This document shows, in pieces, positions 37,202 through 45,142 of a DNA stretch of 64,000 nucleotides. The position numbers and the translations under genes were made by a program. Each line of letters begins with the position of its first letter. The stretch's first letter is position 1. The notes below the pieces were generated by a model that searched no databases, had not been told where the DNA came from, and was given only the letters and a program-made list of their open reading frames with translations. The DNA comes from Desulfosarcina ovata subsp. ovata (GTDB lineage: Bacteria; Desulfobacterota; Desulfobacteria; Desulfobacterales; Desulfosarcinaceae): assembly GCF_009689005.1 (NCBI RefSeq), contig NZ_AP021879.1, positions 1,302,001 through 1,366,000 of the forward strand, written 5' to 3'.

Positions 37202-37894
37202 ATGCTCTCACCTGAAGAATCCAAGACAGTACTTCGGAACTTTTTCAATAAGAAGTATATCGCAGATATTGGCCAGTTATATCATTTACTTCAAACGACG
37301 TCGCGAATGAGTGTTTTTCGAAGACTCAAACGCATGGGATATTTAACGAGTTTTACGGATGCCGGTCGTTATTATACGCTTCAGGATGTACCGATTTTTG
37401 ATGAGTGGGGATTGTGGTTTCATAAGGGGATTGGTTTTTCACAATATGGCACGCTGAAAAACACCATCATCAAAATCGTCCATTCTTCAGATGCCGGCAT
37501 GATGCCCAAAGAAATGCTGAATTTGTTGAAAATAAGAATTCCCAACACGTTGCATAATGCACTGCATGGGCTGGTTAAAAACAATCAGATCGGTCGCCGT
37601 CGGCTGGAACGTTTCTTTCTATATACAGATGCAAATCCTGAAAAAGCACAACTGCAGTTAAATACGCGCCGTTTTCTTTTGCAAAAGACAGCACCGGTTG
37701 TTGAACCACCATCAGCAGAATTAACCATCGCCGTGCTGATTGAAGCGTTTAAAACCGTAAAGATCAGGGTGTCTCCAACGTTGGTTGCTGAGCGCCTGGA
37801 CGTACGAGGGATGTCGGTTACAGTCGAGCAAGTCAAACAGATTTTTACTCGACACGGGATCCCGACAGAAAAAAAAACGGCAAGCCTCCCTTAA
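37202..37894 (+). CDS. Transposable-element frame A: winged-helix DNA-binding part
   Basis: 230 residues. Two repeated winged-helix-like regions, about residues 1-65 (FFNKKYIADIGQLYHLLQTTSRMSVFRRLKRMGYL) and about 75-140 (KEMLNLLKIRIPNTLHNALHGLVKNNQIGRR), suggest recognition of element ends. It ends EKKTASLP after an A9 run. The next frame is open in -1 across that run, so this may be the N-terminal part of a frameshift fusion. An AT-rich upstream region (37040-37200) probably has the promoter. Confidence 0.7.
   Translation: MLSPEESKTVLRNFFNKKYIADIGQLYHLLQTTSRMSVFRRLKRMGYLTSFTDAGRYYTLQDVPIFDEWGLWFHKGIGFSQYGTLKNTIIKIVHSSDAGMMPKEMLNLLKIRIPNTLHNALHGLVKNNQIGRRRLERFFLYTDANPEKAQLQLNTRRFLLQKTAPVVEPPSAELTIAVLIEAFKTVKIRVSPTLVAERLDVRGMSVTVEQVKQIFTRHGIPTEKKTASLP
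37869..37877 (+). promoter_or_regulatory. Candidate -1 ribosomal frameshift site (A9)
   Basis: Nine A residues near the end of frame A. A -1 slip gives the open continuation NGKPPLNVLSDLRDEARR into the transposase frame with no stop, whereas the zero frame ends 15 bases later. The transposase frame lacks an ATG near its beginning. A-run slippage is a standard way to make IS transposases. Confidence 0.65.
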
Positions 37895-37908
37895 ACGTCC
37901 TGAGCGAT

Positions 37909-39798
37909 TTGAGAGATGAGGCGCGTCGTTTGAATGACCGTTGTTGTAAACAGGCTTTCGGACTGACCGATGTTGTTGTTTCGGCCAAAGAGGAGCGTGG
38001 ACGCTGTGAAATCTGTCATGGCCCAATGAAAGTTCAGAAAACATACCGCCATGAAGGCAGGACCCTTCGACATGGAGTATTCGAAGTATGTGAAACAGTG
38101 TATGTTTGTGCCGGCCGATGCCATCATCCCGTCGGCACCTTGGTGACCCAAAGATCTTTATCCGTGTCGCAAACTATTATGCCAAACTGCAATGCCGGCT
38201 ATGATTTGATGGTTTTTGTCGGACGCCAGCGGTTGCTTGAACATCGGCAGCGAGAAGAGATCATGGCAGCGCTCAATGACGACTATGGCATTCGTATCTC
38301 AGCTGGTGAAGTCAGTGACTTGGCCATGCGGTTTTCACAATATTTTCTACGGCTTCATTATGCAAAAGCCGACCGCATAAGAAAAATATTGGAAAATGAC
38401 GGTGGATGGCCGATGCACATCGATGCAAGCGGAGAAAACGGCCGAGGCACGCTTTTTGTTGTGATGGCCGGTTGGCGAAAATGGGTGCTTGGCGCATGGA
38501 AGATAGCCACTGAGAAAGCTGAACTTATTTTGCCATGTCTGCGCGACACCGTTGAAAGATTCGGCCCGCCTTGTGCGGGGATGCGAGATTTAGGGCGAGC
38601 GGTCACACCGGCGCTGAACGATTTGGTTTCCGAATTGGGATTGGAGATCCCTGTTTTGGCCTGCCATCAGCATTTTCTGGCGGATATCGGCAAAGATCTT
38701 TTAAATTCTGACCATTGTGCCCTTCGCGACCTTTTTCGCAGAACCAAGGTTCAGGCCGACATTAAGCGCCTGATTCGCGAGTTCGGCGGAAAGATTGGTT
38801 TACAGATCGATGATGCTCGGCAAACGGTTATTGCATGGCAAGAGATGGAAGACCATACATATCAATTGCCGCCGGGAAAAAATGGGATAGCGGTTGTCCG
38901 TGCGCTAAGCCAATGGGTGATCGACTATCATGCCGACGCCTCCGGGCTGGATTTTCCATTTGACCGACCCTATTTCGATTTTTTTAACCGCTGCATGATC
39001 GGATCAAAAGCGATTGATGCGTTTCTTCGTATCCCATCCGATGATCGAAAAGTAACGGGTGCACTCAAACGGCTTGGCCGGATTTTGACCAAAGTTGCAT
39101 GTGAAGTTCCTTTTCGTCACATCATCAAGCGTCTTCAACGCCGTGCTGAGCTATTCGATGAATTGCGGGATCAACTGCGGACCGCGAAAAAACTGCCCGA
39201 AAATGAAACAGTGGCAGACATTGATTTGATGCGGAAACGATTTTACGATTGGACGGCATCGCTCAAAGAACGTCGTCCCAAAAGAGGCCCGGCCCAAGAT
39301 ATGCGTGATGCCATTGATATCATCTTGAAACATATCGATGTTCATGGCGAACACCTTTGGGGCCACGTTATTACGTTACCGGAGAACGCCCCTTCTCGAA
39401 TGCGACTTGTGAGTCGTACAAACGAAATTATAGAAAATTTTTTCGGCACCATAAAACATGGCGAACGACGCAGGAGTGGGCGGAAAAACCTCACACATGA
39501 TTTTGAACGATTACCGGCTGAGGCAGCGCTGGTGTACAATCTGAACCAACCCGATTATGTCAGTGCCGTTTGCGGATCCATTGATCGTCTTCCTCTTGCT
39601 TTTGCACAACTCGATAAAGAAGAAGCGCGGAGAAAAGAAAAAGGGTTACCGTCCCAAAAGATGTCAAATCTGGATAAAATACTTCAACTTTCCACTTCAG
39701 CTTTATCTTCCGCTGATCGCCATGTTGTAAGAACGGAAAATATGAATCAACGCATCATCAAGGCAGCCAGAAGCCGCGCTCCGCGCGTCGCGTGTTGA
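37909..39798 (+). CDS. Transposable-element frame B: large DDE-type transposase
   Basis: About 629 residues from the first possible non-ATG start (TTG 37909). More likely it is translated by frameshift from frame A, giving a product of about 865 residues. A zinc-ribbon (CEICHGPM ... CAGRC) is followed by a core with likely acids Asp in WPMHIDASGENG, Asp in AGMRDLGRA and Glu in RTNEIIENFFGTIK. That pattern suggests an RNase H-like fold related to the IS66/ISL3 type. It ends next to the right terminal repeat. Confidence 0.7.
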   Translation: MRDEARRLNDRCCKQAFGLTDVVVSAKEERGRCEICHGPMKVQKTYRHEGRTLRHGVFEVCETVYVCAGRCHHPVGTLVTQRSLSVSQTIMPNCNAGYDLMVFVGRQRLLEHRQREEIMAALNDDYGIRISAGEVSDLAMRFSQYFLRLHYAKADRIRKILENDGGWPMHIDASGENGRGTLFVVMAGWRKWVLGAWKIATEKAELILPCLRDTVERFGPPCAGMRDLGRAVTPALNDLVSELGLEIPVLACHQHFLADIGKDLLNSDHCALRDLFRRTKVQADIKRLIREFGGKIGLQIDDARQTVIAWQEMEDHTYQLPPGKNGIAVVRALSQWVIDYHADASGLDFPFDRPYFDFFNRCMIGSKAIDAFLRIPSDDRKVTGALKRLGRILTKVACEVPFRHIIKRLQRRAELFDELRDQLRTAKKLPENETVADIDLMRKRFYDWTASLKERRPKRGPAQDMRDAIDIILKHIDVHGEHLWGHVITLPENAPSRMRLVSRTNEIIENFFGTIKHGERRRSGRKNLTHDFERLPAEAALVYNLNQPDYVSAVCGSIDRLPLAFAQLDKEEARRKEKGLPSQKMSNLDKILQLSTSALSSADRHVVRTENMNQRIIKAARSRAPRVAC

Positions 39799-40250
39799 AA
39801 ATAATGGAAAATCCAACCGCAAAATGACGCTTAAGGAGGATCTATTCAACAAGGCCGGCGGCGCCGGCGCCATGGTGAGCGTGTTCACCCAATCGCTGGC
39901 TGATATTACCGCCGCCATCGGCGATCAGATGGCCCGTAAGATCCTGGACAACCTGAATACCAAGATATTCATGCGCGTCAACGACCCCTTGACAGCCAGG
40001 TATGTCAGTGATTCCTCGGGTACTCGAAAGAAATACGATCCTTTTCTTCAGTTGGGGGGCGGTATCACCATGCGCTGTTCGGAGGAAGCGGCCGTGCGCC
40101 CGGAAGATGTACTCAATTTGAACAGACGTATCTTCTTTCTATTCGGCATCAATGGCCGGTACAAGGGAAAGACCGAACTGGTCAAACCGTCCAGATTAAA
40201 GGTGGAGTACCCTGACATTATCTCCAATGCGGTTTAAAAAGGAATCCTCC

Positions 40251-41009
40251 ATGAAAAAGATCGGAATCTGCAACAATAAGGGCGGTGTGGGCAAAACCAC
40301 CATCACCCTATGTCTGGCCGGAGCCCTGGCCGAGATGGATCTGAAAGTGCTCCTGGTGGACATGGATCAGCAAGGATCTTTAAGTTCTTCCTTTTTGCCC
40401 GATATCCATAACCTGCCGTTGGTGGTCACGGATGTGATCCGGGATGATGGAGTATCCATCGAAGAGGCAGTACATCGGACCCAATATGCCAACATCAAGA
40501 TCCTTCCTTCCAATTTGAGTCTGGCCAAACTGGAAAGCGAACTTCAATCCGAGCGGGACGCTCACTATTATCTGGCCGACAGGCTTGATGAAATCAATGG
40601 TCAATACGATGTGATCATTATTGATTCTCCTCCCAATTTAGGACTGGCCACCTGGTCGGTATTAACAGCTGTTAAAGATCTGATCATCCCTTTGGAGGCC
40701 CAGGATTACAGTGTCAAAGGCACGGGGTATGTCCACGGGTTGATCGACAAGGTAAAAAAGCGGGCCAATCCCCGGCTGGAGATTTTGGGTTACCTGATCA
40801 ATAGATACGATGGCCGTCGGCGTATCGAACAGGATTTCAAGGCCATGATCCAAAACCATCTGGGCAATCGGGTGTTTGATCAGGTGCTGAAAGATGCCGT
40901 TGTTTATGTGGAAGCCGTCACCTTGGGGACACCGGTTACCATGCTTTATCCCAAAAGCGAGCATGCCGAGGTGTTTCGCCAGCTTGGCAGGAAGGTCATG
41001 TATGGCTAA
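40251..41009 (+). CDS. parA: Partition ATPase ParA
   Basis: 252 residues. The deviant Walker A KGGVGKTT (residues 9-16) and the IIIDSPPNLG segment identify a ParA/Soj-type ATPase without a long N-terminal HTH domain. It separates element DNA at cell division together with ParB. It follows the traD end by 13 bases and overlaps parB by 8 bases. Presence of parAB suggests the element has a replicating circular phase or once was a plasmid. Confidence 0.93.
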   Translation: MKKIGICNNKGGVGKTTITLCLAGALAEMDLKVLLVDMDQQGSLSSSFLPDIHNLPLVVTDVIRDDGVSIEEAVHRTQYANIKILPSNLSLAKLESELQSERDAHYYLADRLDEINGQYDVIIIDSPPNLGLATWSVLTAVKDLIIPLEAQDYSVKGTGYVHGLIDKVKKRANPRLEILGYLINRYDGRRRIEQDFKAMIQNHLGNRVFDQVLKDAVVYVEAVTLGTPVTMLYPKSEHAEVFRQLGRKVMYG

Positions 41010-41880
41010 GGATTTCTCTCAAGATGCCCGGGACCGATCTCTTTTCCTGGTCCCTTCGACATTGGATACAGCTGCAAATAGGGGCGATCGTTTAGATACC
41101 CGCCCGCTCCGGGAGGCAAGGTGGATTGAAATCCAGCGTATCCAGCCGGACCCGAACCAACCCAGAAAAACCTTTGTTCAGGAAACCCTTGAGTCCCTTG
41201 CCCGATCCATCCGCGAGATCGGCGGCATCATCGATCCGATAACGGTCCAATTTTCTGAAAATGAAGATGGTTTCCTGATCATCAGTGGAGAGCGGCGTTA
41301 TCTGGCCGCCAAGATCGCCGGTCTCGACACGCTTCCCTGCATCATCAAACAACCCGATGATAAAACCCGCTTTCTCATGCAGTTTATTGCCAACATCCAG
41401 CGGGAAGATATCCCGCCCCTGGAAGAGGCCGCAGCCATTCGGCGATTGGTTCAGACCTTCGGGTTCACCCAACACGAAATCGCAAAACTGATCAATAAAT
41501 CAAAAAGCTATGTCAGTCAGGTCCTGGGCCTGGAGCGACTCTCCGATGAAGCCAAAAAGAAAGTTCAGACGTCTGAACTTTCCAAAGAGGTTCAGATTCA
41601 GGCATCCCGGGAAACGGAACCTGAAAAGCAGATTGAAATCCTGAAGATGGCATCCGATGGGAAAAAGACCGTTCGGGATATCCGCAATCAAACCAGACAG
41701 GGCGAGGTCCAAAAGCCGGATCACAATGAGACTTTCAGCCAGTGGACTTGGCGATCAAAAAAGGGACGGTTTACGGTGTCGGTACGGTTTATGGAGAAGC
41801 ATCCTTCCGAAAACAAGACGAACATGGTTCGGGTTGCTTTAAAGGAAGCGGTCAATCAGATTTCTGGTAAGTGCAGATAA
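41002..41880 (+). CDS. parB: Partition protein ParB
   Basis: 292 residues from the ATG at 41002, in parA overlap. The CTPase/ParB box is present (IQPDPNQPRKTF, GGIIDPITV, ISGERRYLAAKIAG), followed by the HTH (TQHEIAKLINKSKSYVSQVLGLERL). The C-terminal part is short and basic. It binds parS-like sites near the partition locus. I did not locate those sites by eye. Confidence 0.93.
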   Translation: MAKDFSQDARDRSLFLVPSTLDTAANRGDRLDTRPLREARWIEIQRIQPDPNQPRKTFVQETLESLARSIREIGGIIDPITVQFSENEDGFLIISGERRYLAAKIAGLDTLPCIIKQPDDKTRFLMQFIANIQREDIPPLEEAAAIRRLVQTFGFTQHEIAKLINKSKSYVSQVLGLERLSDEAKKKVQTSELSKEVQIQASRETEPEKQIEILKMASDGKKTVRDIRNQTRQGEVQKPDHNETFSQWTWRSKKGRFTVSVRFMEKHPSENKTNMVRVALKEAVNQISGKCR

Positions 41881-41973
41881 ACCGGCGGTGAGTTGAGAGA
41901 GCAAGAGGCCCGTGCCAATGAGAATGAAAGAATCAGTCGGTGAGCTGATCGATGGATAGGCCCATAGCTCCTT

Positions 41974-42069
41974 TTTGGTATCAATGGTCGGTACAAAGGG
42001 AAAACCGAACTGGTTGATTCATCCCGGATAAAAGTGGAATTTCCAAGCATTACATCAAAAGTCGCTTAA
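41974..42069 (+). pseudogene. Second traD 3'-end remnant
   Basis: Thirty-one codons plus stop, FGINGRYKGKTELVDSSRIK..., match the end of traD (FGINGRYKGKTELVKPSRLK...) at about 70 percent identity. Nothing upstream (41881-41973) is related. This is the tail of another, diverged traD, placed after parB and before the toxin gene. It suggests an old duplication or recombination between related elements. Confidence 0.75.
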
Positions 42070-42143
42070 TAACATCGAAAAGGCCCCAAAACGCTTTCGA
42101 ATGTTGGTGTTGACAGATGGTAACACGAAGGTTACTTATATTT

Positions 42144-42464
42144 ATGATATACGAAATCATTGAATATACCAATGACATTGATCAAAACCTGTTTCGTGAA
42201 TGGTTTTTCAGTTTGGACGCCAAAGCAGCCGCCAAAGTTACCACGGCGATTACCCGGCTTGAGAACGGCAACACGTCAAACGTTAAAAGCGTGGGCGGCG
42301 GCGTTTATGAGTACAAAATCAATTTTGGTCCCGGCTACCGGATATATTTCGCTTATGACGGGAAAAACATTATCCTTTTGCTGGCCGGAGGAAGCAAGCG
42401 GCGGCAATCTAAGGACATTGAGGCAGCCAAAGCCCGTTGGGCCGATCATAAGGTCAGAAAGTAG
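42144..42464 (+). CDS. RelE/HigB-type toxin (Gp49-like)
   Basis: 106 residues. The FREWFFSLDAKAAAKVTTAITRLENGN and GVYEYKINFGPGYRIYFAYDGKNIILLLAGGSKRRQ segments are characteristic of phage-derived Gp49/HigB addiction-module killers, ribosome-dependent mRNA interferases. The basic GSKRRQSKDIEAAK end carries probable active-site residues. The toxin gene precedes the antitoxin gene by 8 bases, the usual order in this group. It likely stabilises the element. Confidence 0.88.
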   Translation: MIYEIIEYTNDIDQNLFREWFFSLDAKAAAKVTTAITRLENGNTSNVKSVGGGVYEYKINFGPGYRIYFAYDGKNIILLLAGGSKRRQSKDIEAAKARWADHKVRK

Positions 42465-42472
42465 AGATTATC

Positions 42473-42781
42473 ATGGCACTGACACGCAAATTTAAAGAGA
42501 CCGTGCAATTGCGGGCACAACAAGATCCGGAATACCGCAAGGAACTTATCATCGAGGCTACAAACGCCTTCCTCGATGGCGATATCAGCACAGGGAAAAC
42601 CTTGCTCAGGGACTATATTAATGCCACTGAAGCGTTACCTTCCATTGCACAAGAGCTTGCCCAGGACGAAAAAAGCATACGACGTATGGTTGGTCCCCGT
42701 GGGAATCCGACTTTGAATAATTTCATTAATTTGCTGGGAGCGTGCAAGAAACGTGAGAACTTGGATTTAAAAGTCGCGTGA
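42473..42781 (+). CDS. HTH antitoxin of addiction module
   Basis: 102 residues. The central region LLRDYINATEALPSIAQELAQDEKSIRRMVGPRGNPTLNNFINLL is the HTH of the addiction-module antidote family that pairs with Gp49/HigB toxins. It binds its own promoter and neutralises the toxin. It follows the toxin at 8 bases and nothing else is in the operon. Confidence 0.88.
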   Translation: MALTRKFKETVQLRAQQDPEYRKELIIEATNAFLDGDISTGKTLLRDYINATEALPSIAQELAQDEKSIRRMVGPRGNPTLNNFINLLGACKKRENLDLKVA

Positions 42782-43469
42782 TCTCAAATGACCCTTTGCT
42801 TGCGCTGATGATTTAAATAGCTAATCAATTGGTTAAGAGAAAAAACGCGAGTTTCCCCTTAATATTCGCTCAGGGATAAAGCTCATCCCCTTTCGCTTCT
42901 TTCGTGTGTCAAAGGAAAGATGCTTTTGAAGTACTGTTTAAAAATGCAAATAGCATCTTCCGCACACTGTTGAAATCTTGGATAAATCTATGATGTTTGA
43001 ATCTGTGACAAAGTAGAATTAACAAGGATACACGAATTCTGGTTTATAAATACGCCGCTAAGAAGTAAATTTTTACTTGACGATCCATGTCTTTTTCTTT
43101 AAAATTTATGCAATTATTCGCTCAATGAAATCTCATTTCATTGTTCCCTCCGCCGCTGAGCGGACCTCGGGATGACAGGATTTTTCCTGAATAATCCTTA
43201 TTTCAGATTCATTCTTTCTTTTAATGGATCGGTGTCAATCAATCAGCCGCCATTCCCAAAACGGCATAAGCCAAACCTTGGGTAGATGCTTTTCTGCAAC
43301 GGCCAAGCCAAACAGCAGAATTGCCATTCGGTGGTCGTGTCATATCCACACCCCACAAATTACGATCAAAAGCCTCCAATAAACATCCATTAACGAGGGA
43401 CCAAAGCACTTGTGCGCATTTTCAGCGCTACAGGTGTTTTTTGTGCCCGGCAAACGAAAGGAGCGTCTT
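42782..43469. other. 688-bp gap without a gene
   Basis: No supported coding region. AT-rich, with only short frames. Directly before the ssb start there is GAAAGGAGCG. The size and place, upstream of the DNA-processing genes, would fit an origin of transfer or a promoter region, but I see no strong inverted repeat or nick motif. Confidence 0.4.
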
Positions 43470-44174
43470 ATGAACAAGGCCATCATCATCGGAAGATTGG
43501 GACAAAATGCCACATTTTTTATCGGTGGCGAGCAAACCGCCTGTCGATTTCAATTGGCGGTAAAGGAGACATGGAAAAGCAAAAACAACGAACCGCAGGA
43601 ACGAACCGAGTGGGTGAATGTGGCTGCTTTTGGTTCCGTTGCCGAACAGATGAATAGTGTGGCCAAAGGCACGCTCGTGTTTGTTCAGGGATCGGCCAAC
43701 ACAGGCAGCTACACAAAGAATGATGAAACCCGCTACTATTTTGAAATCCGGGCCAGGCAGCTTCGAATTTTGCCTGAAACCGGAAGACAATCACTTAAGG
43801 ATCTGGACCAGAATGAGATCGCCTTGGTCGGCCGTCTTGGACAGGATCCGGTGACTCCCAAGGAGGGAATTACCCACTTCTCTTTGGCATGTAACGAATA
43901 TTTCAAAGGTAATGACACTACCCAGTGGATCAGCGTTGCCACATTCAACGGTCTGTCGGACAACGCGGCCAGAATATTGAGCAAAGGCCGGCTGGTCTAT
44001 GTGGAAGGGAAAGTACGAACGAGAAAATACGACAAGGATGGGCAAACCCGCCATGCCACGGGGGTTGTCGCACACCGGTGGCGCGCGCTGGACGCCAGGC
44101 CCAAAAAGCAAGAATCAGGTGAGTACCACGAATCCGCATCCTATGATTATGCGGATGACGATATTCCGTTTTAA
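43470..44174 (+). CDS. ssb: Single-stranded DNA-binding protein with two OB folds
   Basis: 234 residues from the ATG at 43470, which has AAAGGAG upstream. OB fold 1 spans about 1-100 (MNKAIIIGRLGQNATFF ... TEWVNVAAFG ... LVFVQGSANTGSY). OB fold 2 spans about 110-210 (NEIALVGRLGQDPVTP ... TQWISVATFNG ... LVYVEGKVRTRKY). The acidic tip DDDIPF is the standard protein-interaction tail. Bacterial SSB normally has one OB fold per chain and works as a tetramer. Two folds per chain, as in Deinococcus/Thermus, imply a dimer. It probably coats transferred or replicating strands. Confidence 0.9.
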   Translation: MNKAIIIGRLGQNATFFIGGEQTACRFQLAVKETWKSKNNEPQERTEWVNVAAFGSVAEQMNSVAKGTLVFVQGSANTGSYTKNDETRYYFEIRARQLRILPETGRQSLKDLDQNEIALVGRLGQDPVTPKEGITHFSLACNEYFKGNDTTQWISVATFNGLSDNAARILSKGRLVYVEGKVRTRKYDKDGQTRHATGVVAHRWRALDARPKKQESGEYHESASYDYADDDIPF

Positions 44175-44180
44175 TCAGTG

Positions 44181-44220
44181 CCCCTGGATCCCGAATGGAA
44201 TATATCCTTGGATCCAGGGG
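44181..44220. repeat. 11-bp inverted repeat after ssb
   Basis: CCCCTGGATCC (44181-44191) and GGATCCAGGGG (44210-44220) are perfect inverted copies with an 18-base loop. No T-tract follows, so it may be an attenuator, an operator or an mRNA stabiliser rather than a simple terminator. Confidence 0.6.
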
Positions 44221-44243
44221 TCTAGCATGGTGTGAGGTTATCG

Positions 44244-45023
44244 ATGGAACGAATTTTTCGAAAACTCGAACGATATTTTAGCGCATGGAAAATCGGTATC
44301 CTGAATCCGGACAGAGGGCTATGGTCGCTTTCGCCCTCAGTGAATAAGCTGGGATATTTGAAAGCAATGAACGCCAACGGCTATCACATCTTCATAAAGC
44401 CTGAGGATGAAAGCCGCTTCCTGCTTTTGGATGATATCCCGGGAAACAGGCTGCTACACCAAAAGGAGTTGAAACGTTTTAAACCCGGACGTCTCGTGGT
44501 GGAAACCAGCCCCGGCAATTTTCAGGTATGGATCAAAGCCGGCCGGAGCATCAGCAATCCGGAAAAAAGATACTGGATCAGGTTTTTCCGCGCAGATTCC
44601 GCCTGCGATCCGAATTTGCGTTGGGGCCGCTGTCCGGGATTCCGCAATTGCAAACCAAAGTATGGTAAAAATGGACGATTTCCCCTCTCCCGGCTTGTTT
44701 GGGTGGACTGGGAAAAAGTGGCCCAAGTACCGAAGGTAACCCTGCCGAAAAGAACAGTTGATCGGCTGCCAATCAAGGTAAAAGCAATAGAGCAACGTCT
44801 ATCGGGCAACCCCATTTTGCGTACCGATTACGATCGCGGGGATGAGTCGGCAACCGATTTTGCCTATGCGCTAGCATTGCTTCGCCGGGGAACGGATCCG
44901 GAAGTCATCGCCGACAGGCTGTTGCAAGAAAGAAAAGATTGGACCCACCACAAAGGCCAACGGCGCCAGGCCGCTTACCTTCAGCGCACGATCAGGCGCG
45001 CCGTCGAGATCATCAATCAATAA
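44244..45023 (+). CDS. RepB-type DNA primase
   Basis: 259 residues from the ATG at 44244. The core matches the archaeo-eukaryotic primase fold of RepB-primase proteins. It includes NGYHIFIKPEDES and LLLDDIP (likely metal-binding acids), VVETSPGNFQVWIKAG, and a RCPGFRNCKPKYG loop with cysteines. A C-terminal helical part (ATDFAYALALLRRGTDPEVIADRLLQER) is typical of the PriCT-like tail. It is expected to prime replication of the element or of incoming strands. Confidence 0.8.
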   Translation: MERIFRKLERYFSAWKIGILNPDRGLWSLSPSVNKLGYLKAMNANGYHIFIKPEDESRFLLLDDIPGNRLLHQKELKRFKPGRLVVETSPGNFQVWIKAGRSISNPEKRYWIRFFRADSACDPNLRWGRCPGFRNCKPKYGKNGRFPLSRLVWVDWEKVAQVPKVTLPKRTVDRLPIKVKAIEQRLSGNPILRTDYDRGDESATDFAYALALLRRGTDPEVIADRLLQERKDWTHHKGQRRQAAYLQRTIRRAVEIINQ

Positions 45024-45058
45024 AGAAGAGGTCTAATTCTTAAATCCAACCCCAAATC

Positions 45059-45136
45059 CGGGGTACCGCAATGGTTCCCCGATACGGTGGTGTTCTCCCT
45101 TTGGTGGGAACCAGTGCGGTTTTATCCAAAGGGAGG
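45059..45136 (+). promoter_or_regulatory. Structured leader RNA of DUF932 gene, copy A (RBS-sequestering)
   Basis: Hairpin 1: CGGGGTACC (45059-45067) pairs with GGTTCCCCG (45073-45081) with one mismatch. Outer helix: CTCCCTTTGG (45095-45104) pairs perfectly with CCAAAGGGAG (45126-45135), which contains the ribosome binding site GGGAGG. An inner AACC/GGTT stem closes a loop ending TGC. The ATG follows 6 bases after the GGGAGG. Copy B before radC has the same architecture with paired changes. It resembles the published radC RNA motif by name and gene context, from memory. Confidence 0.85.
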
Positions 45137-45142
45137 CAAACA

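Larger units (their letters stand above)
36982..39835 (+). mobile_element. 2.85-kb two-frame transposable element in traD
   Basis: Ends are imperfect inverted repeats of about 28 bp: the left end runs CTACAGGGTCAGAATGCAGT, the right end in reverse CTTAAGCGTCATTTTGCGGT, and both continue TGGATTTT. An 8-bp target duplication GAGGATCT lies at 36974-36981 and 39836-39843. It holds a winged-helix-like frame and a large DDE-like frame linked by an A9 run. I could not place it in a named IS family. Confidence 0.85.
36044..40237 (+). pseudogene. traD: Type IV coupling protein TraD, split by transposable element
   Basis: Two exon-like parts, 36044-36981 and 39844-40237, join in frame to 444 codons once the 2854-bp element and one copy of GAGGATCT are removed. 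The junction then reads GIEDLFNKAGGAGAMVSVFTQ. The N-terminal part has Walker A FGTTRIGKSK (about residues 45-54) and VVIVDPKGDLE. The central part has SIYIDEFSNA (Walker B). The C-terminal part has TARYVSDSSG. The coupling protein brings relaxase-DNA to the T4SS channel, so its loss should abolish transfer unless another copy exists. Confidence 0.88.

Noticed and set aside
43386-43470. Third copy of the RBS-sequestering leader, before ssb
   Set aside because: No segment complementary to the ssb ribosome binding site and no 5' hairpin like the two others was found.
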